Source: Osedax fenrisi (Eukaryota; Annelida; Polychaeta; Sabellida; Siboglinidae). Taken from it: 64,000 nt of DNA. Location: contig CAXHSG010000218.1 in the NCBI GenBank assembly GCA_964019155.1, forward strand, positions 992,001 to 1,056,000, read 5' to 3'. The stretch's first letter is position 1. Every line of letters starts with the position of its first letter. Made by a program: the position numbers and the translations under genes. The notes below the pieces were generated by a model. The model made no database searches. It was not told where the DNA came from and was given only the letters and a program-made list of their open reading frames with translations. This document shows positions 14,201-26,960 of the stretch, in pieces.

Positions 14201-14300
14201 CTCTAGGTAACTCTAGGTAACTCTAGCTAACTTTAGCTAACTCTAGGTAACTATAGGTAATTCTAGGTAACTCTATCTAAATCTAGCTAACTCTAGATAA
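11281..14300 (+). repeat. Divergent satellite stretch between S1 copies
   Basis: Same decamer, but the monomer order follows neither S1 copy. It contains AGGTATCACTAG at 11961 and 13531 and the variant CTCTATGTATCACTAG at 13871, a form otherwise seen only in the family II parts of the window (50194, 57095, 62376 and, inverted, near 42431 and 44271). Private monomers include CTCTGGCTAA (12631, 13041) and CTCTATATAA (14141). CTCTGGCTAA occurs twice, 410 bp apart, each time followed by GTCTA, indicating a local duplication. Confidence 0.7.
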
Positions 14301-17300
14301 CTCTAGATAACTCTAGGTAACTCTAGGTAACTCTAGGTAACTCTAGCTAACTCTAGCTAACTCTAGCTAACTCTAGCTAACTCTAGCTAACTCTAGGTAA
14401 CTTTAGCTAACTCTAGCTAACTCTAACTAACTCTAGCTAACTCTAGGTAACTCTAGGTAACTCTAGATAACTTTAGCTAACTCTAGGTAACTATAGGTAA
14501 CTCTAGGTATCACTAGCTAACTCTAGCTAACTTTAGCTAACTCTAGGTAACTATAGGTAACTTTAGCTAACTCTAGCTAACTCTAGCTAACTCTAGCTAA
14601 CTCTAGCTAACTCTAGATAACTCTAGGTAACTCTAGGTAACTCTAGGTAACTCTAGATAACTCTAGCTAACTCTATCTAACTCTAGCTAACTCTAGCTAA
14701 CTCTAGCTAACTCTAGCTAACTCTATGTAACTCTAGGTAACTCTAGCTAAATCTAGCTAACTCTAGGTAACTCTAGGTAACTCTAGCTAACTTTAGCTAA
14801 CTCTAGGTAACTATAGGTAACTCTAGGTAACTCTATCTAACTCTAGTTAACTCTAGCTAACTCTAGGTAACTCTAGCTAACTCTAGCTAACTCTAGCTAA
14901 CTCTAGCTAACTCTAGCTAACTCTAGCTAACTCTAGCTAACTCTAGCTAACTCTAGCTAACTCTAGCTAACTCTAGGTAACTCTAGCTAACTCTAGCTAA
15001 CTCTAACTAACTCTAGCTAACTCTAGCTAACTCTAGCTAACTCTAGCTAACTCTAGGTAACTCTAGGTAACTCTAGCTAAATCTAGCTAACTCTAGGTAA
15101 CTCTAGGTAACTCTAGCTAACTTTAGCTAACTCTAGGTAACTATAGGTAACTCTAGGTAACTCTATCTAACTCTAGTTAAATCTAGCTAACTCTAGGTAA
15201 CTCTAGGTAACTCTAGCTAACTCTAGGTAACTCTAGCTAACTCTAGCTAACTCTAGGTAACTCTAGCTAACTCTAGCTAACTCTAGCTAACTCTAGCTAA
15301 CTCTAGGTAACTCTAGGTAACTCTAGGTAACTCTAGGTAACTCTAGCTAACTCTAGCTAACTCTAGGTAACTCTAGCTAACTCTAACTAACTCTAGCTAA
15401 CTCTAGCTAACTCTAGCTAACTCTAGCTAACTCTAGGTAACTCTAGGTAACTCTAGCTAAATCTAGCTAACTCTAGGTAACTCTAGGTAACTCTAGCTAA
15501 CTTTAGCTAACTCTAGGTAACTATAGGTAACTCTAGGTAACTCTATCTAACTCTAGTTAACTCTAGCTAACTCTAGGTAACTCTAGGTAACTCTAGGTAA
15601 CTCTAGGTAACTCTAGCTAACTCTAGGTAACTCTAGCTAACTATAGCTAACTCTAGGTAACTCTAGTTAACTCTAGCTAACTCTAGCTAACTCTAGCTAA
15701 CTCTAGCTAACTCTAGCTAACTCTAGCTAACTCTAGCTAACTTTAGCTAACTCTAGGTAACTCTAGCTAACTCTAGCTAAATCTAGGTAACTCTAGCTAA
15801 CTCTAGCTAACTCTAGCTAACTCTAGCTAACTATAGGTAACTCTAGCTAACTCTAGCTAACTCTAGCTAACTCTAGCTAACTCAAGCTAACTCTAGCCAA
15901 CTCTAGCTAACTCTAGCTAACTCTAGCTAACTCTAGCTAACTTTAGCTAACTCTAGCTAACTCTAGCTAACTCTAGCTAACTTTAGCTAACTCTAGCTAA
16001 CTCTAGGTAACTTTAGCTAACCCTAGCTAACTCTAACTAACTCTAGCTAACTCTAGGTAACTCTAAGTAACTCTAGCTAACTTTAGCTAACTCTAGCTAA
16101 CTCTAGGTAACTCTAGGTAACTCTAGCTAACTTTAGCTAACTCTAGATAACTATAGGTAACTCTAGGTAACTCTAGCTAACTCTAGTTAACTCTAGCTAA
16201 CTCAAGCTAAGTCTAGCTAAGTCTAGCTAACTTTAGCTAAATTTAGCTAACTCTAGCTAACTCTAGATAATTCTAGCTAACTCTAGCTAACTCTAGCTAA
16301 CTCTAGCTAACTCTAGGTAACTCTAGCTAACTTTAGCTAACTCTAGCTAACTCTAGGTAACTCTAGCTAACTCTAGCTAACTCTAGCTAAGTCTAGGTAA
16401 CTCTAGCTAACTTTAGCTAACTCTAGCTAACTCTAGGTAACTCTAGCTAACTTTAGCTAACTCTAGCTAACTCTAGGTAACTCTAGGTAACTCTAGGTAA
16501 CTCTAGCTAACTTTAGCTAACTCTAGATAACTATAGGTAACTCTAGGTAACTCTAGCTAACTTTAGTTAACTCTAGCTAACTCAAGCTAACTCTAGCTAA
16601 CTCTAGCTAACTCTAGCTAACTCTAGCTAACTCTAGCTAACTTTAGCTAACTCTAGCTAACTCTAGCTAACTCTAGCTAACTTTAGCTAACTCTAGCTAA
16701 CTCTAGGTAACTTTAGCTAACTCTAGCTAACTCTAACTAACTCTAGCTAACTCTAGGTAACTCTAGGTAACTCTAGATAACTTTAGCTAACTCTAGGTAA
16801 CTATAGGTAACTCTAGGTATCACTAGCTAACTCTAGCTAACTTTAGCTAACTCTAGGTAACTATAGGTAACTTTAGCTAACTCTAGCTAACTCTAGCTAA
16901 CTCTAGCTAACTCTAGCTAACTCTAGATAACTCTAGGTAACTCTAGGTAACTCTAGGTAACTCTAGATAACTCTAGCTAACTCTATCTAACTCTAGCTAA
17001 CTCTAGCTAACTCTAGCTAACTCTAGCTAACTCTAGGTAACTCTAGGTAACTCTAGCTAAATCTAGCTAACTCTAGGTAACTCTAGGTAACTCTAGCTAA
17101 CTTTAGCTAACTCTAGGTAACTATAGGTAACTCTAGGTAACTCTATCTAACTCTAGTTAACTCTAGCTAACTCTAGGTAACTCTAGCTAACTCTAGCTAA
17201 CTCTAGCTAACTCTAGCTAACTCTAGCTAACTCTAGCTAACTCTAGCTAACTCTAGCTAACTCTAGCTAACTCTAGCTAACTCTAGGTAACTCTAGCTAA

Positions 17301-20300
17301 CTCTAGCTAACTCTAACTAACTCTAGCTAACTCTAGCTAACTCTAGCTAACTCTAGCTAACTCTAGGTAACTCTAGCTAACTCTAGCTAAATCTAGCTAA
17401 CTCTAGGTAACTCTAGGTAACTCTAGCTAACTTTAGCTAACTCTAGGTAACTCTAGATAACTCTAGCTAACTCTATCTAACTCTAGCTAACTCTAGCTAA
17501 CTCTAGCTAACTCTAGCTAACTCTAGGTAACTCTAGGTAACTCTAGCTAACTCTAGCTAATTATAGGTAACTCTAGCTAACTCTAGCTAACTCTAGCTAA
17601 CTCTAGCTAACTCTAGGTAACACTAGCTAACTCTAGCTAACTCTAGGTAACTCTAGGTAACTCTAGGTAACTCTAGGTAACTCTAGCTAACTCTAGCTAA
17701 CTCTAGGTAACTCTAGCTAACTCTAGCTAACTCTAGCTAACTCTAGCTAACTATAGGTAACTCTAGCTAACTCTAGCTAACTCTAGCTAACTCTAGCTAA
17801 CTCTAGGTAACTCTAGGTAACTCTAGCTAACTTTAGCTAACTCTAGCTAACTCTAGGTAACTCTAGCTAACTCTAGCTAACTCTAGGTAACTCTAGCTAA
17901 CTCTAGGTAACTCTAGGTAACTCTAGGTAACTCTAGCTAACTCTAGCTAACTCTAGGTAACTCTAGGTAACTCTAGGTAACTCTAGCTAACTTTAGCTAA
18001 CTCTAGATAACTATAGGTAACTCTAGGTAACTCTAGCTAACTTTAGTTAACTCTAGCTAACTCAAGCTAACTCTAGCTAACTCTAGCTAACTCTAGCTAA
18101 CTCTAGCTAACTCTAGCTAACTTTAGCTAACTCTAGCTAACTCTAGCTAACTCTAGCTAACTTTAGCTAACTCTAGCTAACTCTAGGTAACTTTAGCTAA
18201 CTCTAGCTAACTCTAACTAACTCTAGCTAACTCTAGGTAACTCTAGGTAACTCTAGATAACTTTAGCTAACTCTAGGTAACTATAGGTAACTCTAGGTAT
18301 CACTAGCTAACTCTAGCTAACTTTAGCTAACTCTAGGTAACTATAGGTAACTTTAGCTAACTCTAGCTAACTCTAGCTAACTCTAGCTAACTCTAGCTAA
18401 CTCTAGATAACTCTAGGTAACTCTAGGTAACTCTAGGTAACTCTAGATAACTCTAGCTAACTCTAGGTAACTCTAGCTAACTTTAGCTAACTCTAGCTAA
18501 CTCTAGCTAACTCTAGGTAACTCTAGGTAACTCTAGCTAAATCTAGCTAACTCTAGGTAACTCTAGGTAACTCTAGCTAACTTTAGCTAACTCTAGCTAA
18601 CTCTAGCTAACTTTAGCTAACTCTAGCTAACTCTAGCTAACTCTAGCTAACTTTAGCTAACTCTAGCTAACTCTAGGTAACTTTAGCTAACTCTAGCTAA
18701 CTCTAACTAACTCTAGCTAACTCTAGGTAACTCTAGGTAACTCTAGATAACTTTAGCTAACTCTAGGTAACTATAGGTAACTCTAGGTATCACTAGCTAA
18801 CTCTAGCTAACTTTAGCTAACTCTAGGTAACTATAGGTAACTTTAGCTAACTCTAGCTAACTCTAGCTAACTCTAGCTAACTCTAGCTAACTCTAGATAA
18901 CTCTAGGTAACTCTAGGTAACTCTAGGTAACTCTAGATAACTCTAGCTAACTCTATCTAACTCTAGCTAACTCTAGCTAACTCTAGCTAACTCTAGCTAA
19001 CTCTAGGTAACTCTAGGTAACTCTAGCTAAATCTAGCTAACTCTAGGTAACTCTAGGTAACTCTAGCTAACTTTAGCTAACTCTAGGTAACTATAGGTAA
19101 CTCTAGGTAACTCTAGGTAACTCTAGCTAAATCTAGCTAACTCTAGGTAACTCTAGGTAACTCTAGCTAACTTTAGCTAACTCTAGGTAACTATAGGTAA
19201 CTCTAGGTAACTCTATCTAACTCTAGTTAACTCTAGCTAACTCTAGGTAACTCTAGGTAACTCTAGGTAACTCTAGGTAACTCTAGCTAACTATAGCTAA
19301 CTCTAGGTAACTCTAGTTAACTCTAGCTAACTCTAGCTAACTCTAGCTAACTCTAGCTAACTCTAGCTAACTCTAGCTAACTCTAGCTAACTTTAGCTAA
19401 CTCTAGGTAACTCTAGCTAACTCTAGCTAAATCTAGGTAACTCTAGCTAACTCTAGCTAACTCTAGCTAACTCTAGCTAACTATAGGTAACTCTAGCTAA
19501 CTCTAGCTAACTCTAGCTAACTCTAGCTAACTCAAGCTAACTCTAGCCAACTCTAGCTAACTCTAGCTAACTCTAGCTAACTCTAGCTAACTTTAGCTAA
19601 CTCTAGCTAACTCTAGCTAACTCTAGCTAACTTTAGCTAACTCTAGCTAACTCTAGGTAACTTTAGCTAACTCTAGCTAACTCTAACTAACTCTAGCTAA
19701 CTCTAGGTAACTCTAAGTAACTCTAGCTAACTTTAGCTAACTCTAGCTAACTCTAGGTAACTCTAGGTAACTCTAGCTAACTTTAGCTAACTCTAGATAA
19801 CTATAGGTAACTCTAGGTAACTCTAGCTAACTCTAGTTAACTCTAGCTAACTCAAGCTAAGTCTAGCTAAGTCTAGCTAACTTTAGCTAAATTTAGCTAA
19901 CTCTAGCTAACTCTAGATAATTCTAGCTAACTCTAGCTAACTCTAGCTAACTCTAGCTAACTCTAGGTAACTCTAGCTAACTTTAGCTAACTCTAGCTAA
20001 CTCTAGGTAACTCTAGCTAACTCTAGCTAACTCTAGCTAAGTCTAGGTAACTCTAGCTAACTTTAGCTAACTCTAGCTAACTCTAGGTAACTCTAGCTAA
20101 CTTTAGCTAACTCTAGCTAACTCTAGGTAACTCTAGGTAACTCTAGGTAACTCTAGCTAACTTTAGCTAACTCTAGATAACTATAGGTAACTCTAGGTAA
20201 CTCTAGCTAACTTTAGTTAACTCTAGCTAACTCAAGCTAACTCTAGCTAACTCTAGCTAACTCTAGCTAACTCTAGCTAACTCTAGCTAACTTTATCTAA

Positions 20301-23300
20301 CTCTAGCTAACTCTAGCTAACTCTAGCTAACTTTAGCTAACTCTAGCTAACTCTAGGTAACTTTAGCTAACTCTAGCTAACTCTAACTAACTCTAGCTAA
20401 CTCTAGGTAACTCTAGGTAACTCTAGATAACTTTAGCTAACTCTAGGTAACTATAGGTAACTCTAGGTATCACTAGCTAACTCTAGCTAACTTTAGCTAA
20501 CTCTAGGTAACTATAGGTAACTTTAGCTAACTCTAGCTAACTCTAGCTAACTCTAGCTAACTCTAGCTAACTCTAGATAACTCTAGGTAACTCTAGGTAA
20601 CTCTAGGTAACTCTAGATAACTCTAGCTAACTCTATCTAACTCTAGCTAACTCTAGCTAACTCTAGCTAACTCTAGCTAACTCTAGGTAACTCTAGGTAA
20701 CTCTAGCTAAATCTAGCTAACTCTAGGTAACTCTAGGTAACTCTAGCTAACTTTAGCTAACTCTAGGTAACTATAGGTAACTCTAGGTAACTCTATCTAA
20801 CTCTAGTTAACTCTAGCTAACTCTAGGTAACTCTAGCTAACTCTAGCTAACTCTAGCTAACTCTAGCTAACTCTAGCTAACTCTAGCTAACTCTAGCTAA
20901 CTCTAGCTAACTCTAGCTAACTCTAGCTAACTCTAGGTAACTCTAGCTAACTCTAGCTAACTCTAACTAACTCTAGCTAACTCTAGCTAACTCTAGCTAA
21001 CTCTAGCTAACTCTAGGTAACTCTAGCTAACTCTAGCTAAATCTAGCTAACTCTAGGTAACTCTAGGTAACTCTAGCTAACTTTAGCTAACTCTAGGTAA
21101 CTCTAGATAACTCTAGCTAACTCTATCTAACTCTAGCTAACTCTAGCTAACTCTAGCTAACTCTAGCTAACTCTAGGTAACTCTAGGTAACTCTAGCTAA
21201 CTCTAGCTAATTATAGGTAACTCTAGCTAACTCTAGCTAACTCTAGCTAACTCTAGCTAACTCTAGGTAACACTAGCTAACTCTAGCTAACTCTAGGTAA
21301 CTCTAGGTAACTCTAGGTAACTCTAGGTAACTCTAGCTAACTCTAGCTAACTCTAGGTAACTCTAGCTAACTCTAGCTAACTCTAGCTAACTCTAGCTAA
21401 CTATAGGTAACTCTAGCTAACTCTAGCTAACTCTAGCTAACTCTAGCTAACTCTAGGTAACTCTAGGTAACTCTAGCTAACTTTAGCTAACTCTAGCTAA
21501 CTCTAGGTAACTCTAGCTAACTCTAGCTAACTCTAGGTAACTCTAGCTAACTCTAGGTAACTCTAGGTAACTCTAGGTAACTCTAGCTAACTCTAGCTAA
21601 CTCTAGCTAACTCTAGGTAACTCTAGGTAACTCTAGCTAACTCTAGCTAACTTTAGCTAACTCTAGCTAACTCTAGGTAACTCTAGGTAACTCTAGGTAA
21701 CTCTAGCTAACTTTAGCTAACTCTAGATAACTATAGGTAACTCTAGGTAACTCTAGCTAACTTTAGTTAACTCTAGCTAACTCAAGCTAACTCTAGCTAA
21801 CTCTAGCTAACTCTAGCTAACTCTAGCTAACTCTAGCTAACTTTAGCTAACTCTAGCTAACTCTAGCTAACTCTAGCTAACTTTAGCTAACTCTAGCTAA
21901 CTCTAGGTAACTTTAGCTAACTCTAGCTAACTCTAACTAACTCTAGCTAACTCTAGGTAACTCTAGGTAACTCTAGATAACTTTAGCTAACTCTAGGTAA
22001 CTATAGGTAACTCTAGGTATCACTAGCTAACTCTAGCTAACTTTAGCTAACTCTAGGTAACTATAGGTAACTTTAGCTAACTCTAGCTAACTCTAGCTAA
22101 CTCTAGCTAACTCTAGCTAACTCTAGATAACTCTAGGTAACTCTAGGTAACTCTAGGTAACTCTAGATAACTCTAGCTAACTCTAGGTAACTCTAGCTAA
22201 CTTTAGCTAACTCTAGCTAACTCTAGCTAACTCTAGGTAACTCTAGGTAACTCTAGCTAAATCTAGCTAACTCTAGGTAACTCTAGGTAACTCTAGCTAA
22301 CTTTAGCTAACTCTAGCTAACTCTAGCTAACTTTAGCTAACTCTAGCTAACTCTAGCTAACTCTAGCTAACTTTAGCTAACTCTAGCTAACTCTAGGTAA
22401 CTTTAGCTAACTCTAGCTAACTCTAACTAACTCTAGCTAACTCTAGGTAACTCTAGGTAACTCTAGATAACTTTAGCTAACTCTAGGTAACTATAGGTAA
22501 CTCTAGGTATCACTAGCTAACTCTAGCTAACTTTAGCTAACTCTAGGTAACTATAGGTAACTTTAGCTAACTCTAGCTAACTCTAGCTAACTCTAGCTAA
22601 CTCTAGCTAACTCTAGATAACTCTAGGTAACTCTAGGTAACTCTAGGTAACTCTAGATAACTCTAGCTAACTCTATCTAACTCTAGCTAACTCTAGCTAA
22701 CTCTAGTTAACTCTAGCTAACTCTAGGTAACTCTAGGTAACTCTAGCTAAATCTAGCTAACTCTAGGTAACTCTAGGTAACTCTAGCTAACTTTAGCTAA
22801 CTCTAGGTAACTATAGGTAACTCTAGGTAACTCTATCTAACTCTAGTTAACTCTAGCTAACTCTAGGTAACTCTAGCTAACTCTAGCTAACTCTAGCTAA
22901 CTCTAGCTAACTCTAGCTAACTCTAGCTAACTCTAGCTAACTCTAGCTAACTCTAGCTAACTCTAGCTAACTCTAGGTAACTCTAGCTAACTCTAGCTAA
23001 CTCTAACTAACTCTAGCTAACTCTAGCTAACTCTAGCTAACTCTAGCTAACTCTAGGTAACTCTAGCTAACTCTAGCTAAATCTAGCTAACTCTATGTAA
23101 CTCTAGGTAACTCTAGCTAACTTTAGCTAACTCTAGGTAACTCTAGATAACTCTAGCTAACTCTATCTAACTCTAGCTAACTCTAGCTAACTCTAGCTAA
23201 CTCTAGCTAACTCTAGGTAACTCTAGGTAACTCTAGGTAACTCTAGCTAATTATAGGTAACTCTAGCTAACTCTAGCTAATTCTAGCTAACTCTAGCTAA

Positions 23301-24260
23301 CTCTAGGTAACACTAGCTAACTCTAGCTAACTCTAGGTAACTCTAGGTAACTCTAGGTAACTCTAGGTAACTCTAGCTAACTCTAGCTAACTCTAGGTAA
23401 CTCTAGCTAACTCTAGCTAACTCTAGCTAACTCTAGCTAACTATAGGTAACTCTAGCTAACTCTAGCTAACTCTAGCTAACTCTAGCTAACTCTAGGTAA
23501 CTCTAGGTAACTCTAGCTAACTTTAGCTAACTCTAGCTAACTCTAGGTAACTCTAGCTAACTCTAGCTAACTCTAGGTAACTCTAGCTAACTCTAGGTAA
23601 CTCTAGGTAACTCTAGGTAACTCTAGCTAACTCTAGCTAACTCTAGCTAACTCTAGGTAACTCTAGGTAACTCTAGCTAACTCTAGCTAACTCTAGCTAA
23701 CTCTAGGTAACTCTAGGTAACTCTAGCTAACTTTAGCTAACTCTAGCTAACTCTAGGTAACTCTAGGTAACTCTAGGTAACTCTAGCTAACTTTAGCTAA
23801 CTCTAGATAACTATAGGTAACTCTAGGTAACTCTAGCTAACTTTAGTTAACTCTAGCTAACTCAAGCTAACTCTAGCTAACTCTAGCTAACTCTAGCTAA
23901 CTCTAGCTAACTCTAGCTAACTTTAGCTAACTCTAGCTAACTCTAGCTAACTCTAGCTAACTTTAGCTAACTCTAGCTAACTCTAGGTAACTTTAGCTAA
24001 CTCTAGCTAACTCTAACTAACTCTAGCTAACTCTAGGTAACTCTAGGTAACTCTAGATAACTTTAGCTAACTCTAGGTAACTATAGGTAACTCTAGGTAT
24101 CACTAGCTAACTCTAGCTAACTTTAGCTAACTCTAGGTAACTATAGGTAACTTTAGCTAACTCTAGCTAACTCTAGCTAACTCTAGCTAACTCTAGCTAA
24201 CTCTAGATAACTCTAGGTAACTCTAGGTAACTCTAGGTAACTCTAGATAACTCTAGCTAA
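14301..24260 (+). repeat. Higher-order block S1, right copy
   Basis: Partner of 1-9740, collinear for about 10 kb with three or four register-preserving indels. The spacing of the AGGTATCACTAG marker is 2310, 1480, 490 and 1680 bp in both copies (201, 2511, 3991, 4481, 6161 against 14501, 16811, 18291, 18781, 20461). The next interval is 1710 bp on the left and 1550 bp here, which locates the 160-bp indel. Copy-specific substitutions include CCCTAGCTAA at 16021 and CTTTATCTAA at 20291. Confidence 0.88.
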
Positions 24261-25600
24261 CTCTATCTAACTCTAGCTAACTCTAGCTAACTCTAGCTAA
24301 CTCTAGCTAACTCTAGGTAACTCTAGGTAACTCTAGCTAAATCTAGCTAACTCTAGGTAACTCTAGGTAACTCTAGCTAACTTTAGCTAACTCTAGGTAA
24401 CTATAGGTAACTCTAGGTAACTCTATCTAACTCTAGTTAACTCTAGCTAACTCTAGGTAACTCTAGCTAACTCTAGCTAACTCTAGCTAACTCTAGCTAA
24501 CTCTAGCTAACTCTAGCTAACTCTAGCTAACTCTAGCTAACTCTAGCTAACTCTAGCTAACTCTAGGTAACTCTAGCTAACTCTAGCTAACTCTAACTAA
24601 CTCTAGCTAACTCTAGCTAACTCTAGCTAACTCTAGCTAACTCTAGGTAACTCTAGCTAACTCTAGCTAAATCTAGCTAACTCTAGGTAACTCTATGTAA
24701 CTCTAGCTAACTTTAGCTAACTCTAGGTAACTATAGGTAACTCTAGGTAACTCTATCTAACTCTAGTTAACTCTAGCTAACTCTAGGTAACTCTAGGTAA
24801 CTCTAGCTAACTCTAGGTAACTCTAGCTAACTCTAGCTAACTCTAGGTAACTCTAGCTAACTCTAGCTAACTCTAGCTAACTCTAGCTAACTCTAGGTAA
24901 CTCTAGGTAACTCTAGGTAACTCTAGGTAACTCTAGCTAACTCTAGCTAACTCTAGGTAACTCTAGCTAACTCTAACTAACTCTAGCTAACTCTAGCTAA
25001 CTCTAGCTAACTCTAGCTAACTCTAGGTAACTCTAGGTAACTCTAGCTAAATCTAGCTAACTCTAGGTAACTCTAGGTAACTCTAGCTAACTTTAGCTAA
25101 CTCTAGGTAACTATAGGTAACTCTAGGTAACTCTATCTAACTCTAGTTAACTCTAGCTAACTCTAGGTAACTCTAGGTAACTCTAGGTAACTCTAGGTAA
25201 CTCTAGCTAACTCTAGGTAACTTTAGCTAACTTTAGCTAACTCTAGGTAACTCTAGTTAACTCTAGCTAACTCTAGCTAACTCTAGCTAACTCTAGCTAA
25301 CTCTAGCTAACTCTAGCTAACTCTAGCTAACTTTAGCTAACTCTAGGTAACTATAGCTAACTCTAGCTAAATCTAGGTAACTCTAGCTAACTCTAGCTAA
25401 CTCTAGCTAACTCTAGCTAACTATAGGTAACTCTAGCTAACTCTAGCTAACTCTAGCTAACTCTAGCTAACTCAAGCTAACTCTAGCCAACTCTAGCTAA
25501 CTCTAGCTAACTCTAGCTAACTCTAGCTAACTCTAGCTAACTCTAGCTAACTTTAGCTAACTCTAGCTAACTCTAGGTAACTTTAGCTAACTCTAGCTAA
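21341..25600 (+). repeat. 13.9-kb spaced HOR block, left copy
   Basis: Matches 35304-39562. The offset is 13,963 bp at first (CTATAGG at 21401 and 35364, CTTTAGTTAA at 21761 and 35724, AGGTATCACTAG at 22011/22501 and 35974/36464, TTATAGG at 23251 and 37214) and 13,923 bp after a 40-bp indel (AGGTATCACTAG at 24091 and 38014, CTCAAGCTAA at 25471 and 39394). Single differences include TTCTAGCTAA at 23281 and CTCTATGTAA at 24691, both consensus in the other copy. Confidence 0.82.
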
Positions 25601-26960
25601 CTCTAACTAACTCTAGCTAACTCTAGGTAACTCTAAGTAACTCTAGCTAACTTTAGCTAACTCTAGCTAACTCTAGGTAACTCTAGATAACTCTAGCTAA
25701 CTTTAGCTAACTCTAGATAACTATAGGTAACTCTAGGTAACTCTAGCTAACTCTAGTTAACTCTAGCTAACTCAAGCTAAGTCTAGCTAAGTCTAGCTAA
25801 CTTTAGCTAAATTTAGCTAACTCTAGCTAACTCTAGATAATTCTAGCTAACTCTAGCTAACTCTAGCTAACTCTAGCTAACTCTAGCTAACTCTAGCTAA
25901 CTCTAGGTAACTCTAGCTAACTTTAGCTAACTCTAGCTAACTCTAGGTAACTCTAGCTAACTCTAGCTAACTCTAGCTAAGTCTAGGTAACTCTAGCTAA
26001 CTTTAGCTACCTCTAGCTAACTCTAGGTAACTCTAGCTAACTTTATCTAACTCTAGCCAACTCTAGGTAACTCTAGCTAACTTTAGCTAACTCTAGCTAA
26101 CTTTAGCTAACTCTAGCTAACTCTAGGTAACTCTAGCTAACTTTAGCTAACTCTAGCTAACTCTAGGTAACTCTAGCTAACTGTATCTAACTCTAGCCAA
26201 CTCTAGGTAACACTAGCTAACTCTAGCTAACTCTAGCTAACTCTAGCTAACTCTAGCTAACTCTAGCTAATTCTAGCTAACTCTAGCTAACTCTAGCTAA
26301 CTCTAGATAACTCTAGGTAACTCTAGGTAACTCTAGGTAACTCTAGCTAATTCTAGCTAACTCTAGGTAACTCTAGCTAACTCTAGCTAACTCTAGGTAA
26401 CTCTAGGTAACTCTAGCTAACTCTAGGTAACTCTAGGTAACTCTATCTAACTCTAGCTAACTCTAGCTAACTCTAGCTAACTCTAGCTAATTCTAGGTAA
26501 CTCTAGATAACTCTAGGTAACTCTAGCTAACTCTAGCTAACTCTAGCTAACTCTAGCTAACTCTAGCTAACTCTAGGTAACTCTAGCTAACTTTAGCTAA
26601 CTCTAGCTAACTCTAGGTAACTCTAACTAACTCTAGCTAACTCTAGCTAACTCTAGCTAACTCTAGGTAACTCTAGGTAACTCTAGCTAACTCTAGGTAA
26701 CTCTAGGTAACTCTAGCTAACTCTAGCTAACTCTAGCTAACTCTAGCTAACTCTAGCTAATTCTAGGTAACTCTAGGTAACTCTAGGTAACTCTAGCTAA
26801 CTCTAGCTAACTCTAGCTAACTCTAGCTAACTCTAGGTAACTCTAGCTAACTTTAGCTAACTCTAGCTAACTCTAGGTAACTCTAGCTAACTCTAGCTAT
26901 CTCTAGGTAACTCTAGCTAACTCTAGCTATCTCTAGGTAACTCTAGGTAACTTTAGTTAA
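25601..26960 (+). repeat. Transition from family I to family II modules
   Basis: First place where family II markers appear. CTTTAGCTAC at 26001 and CTGTATCTAA at 26181 recur at 51784 and 51964, both at offset 25,783. The stretch 25.2-26.2 kb is therefore more like 51.0-52.0 kb than anything nearby. After 26201 this copy lacks 40 bp present at 51994-52033. The rest is ordinary decamer with several TTCTAGG and CTAT variants. Confidence 0.7.
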
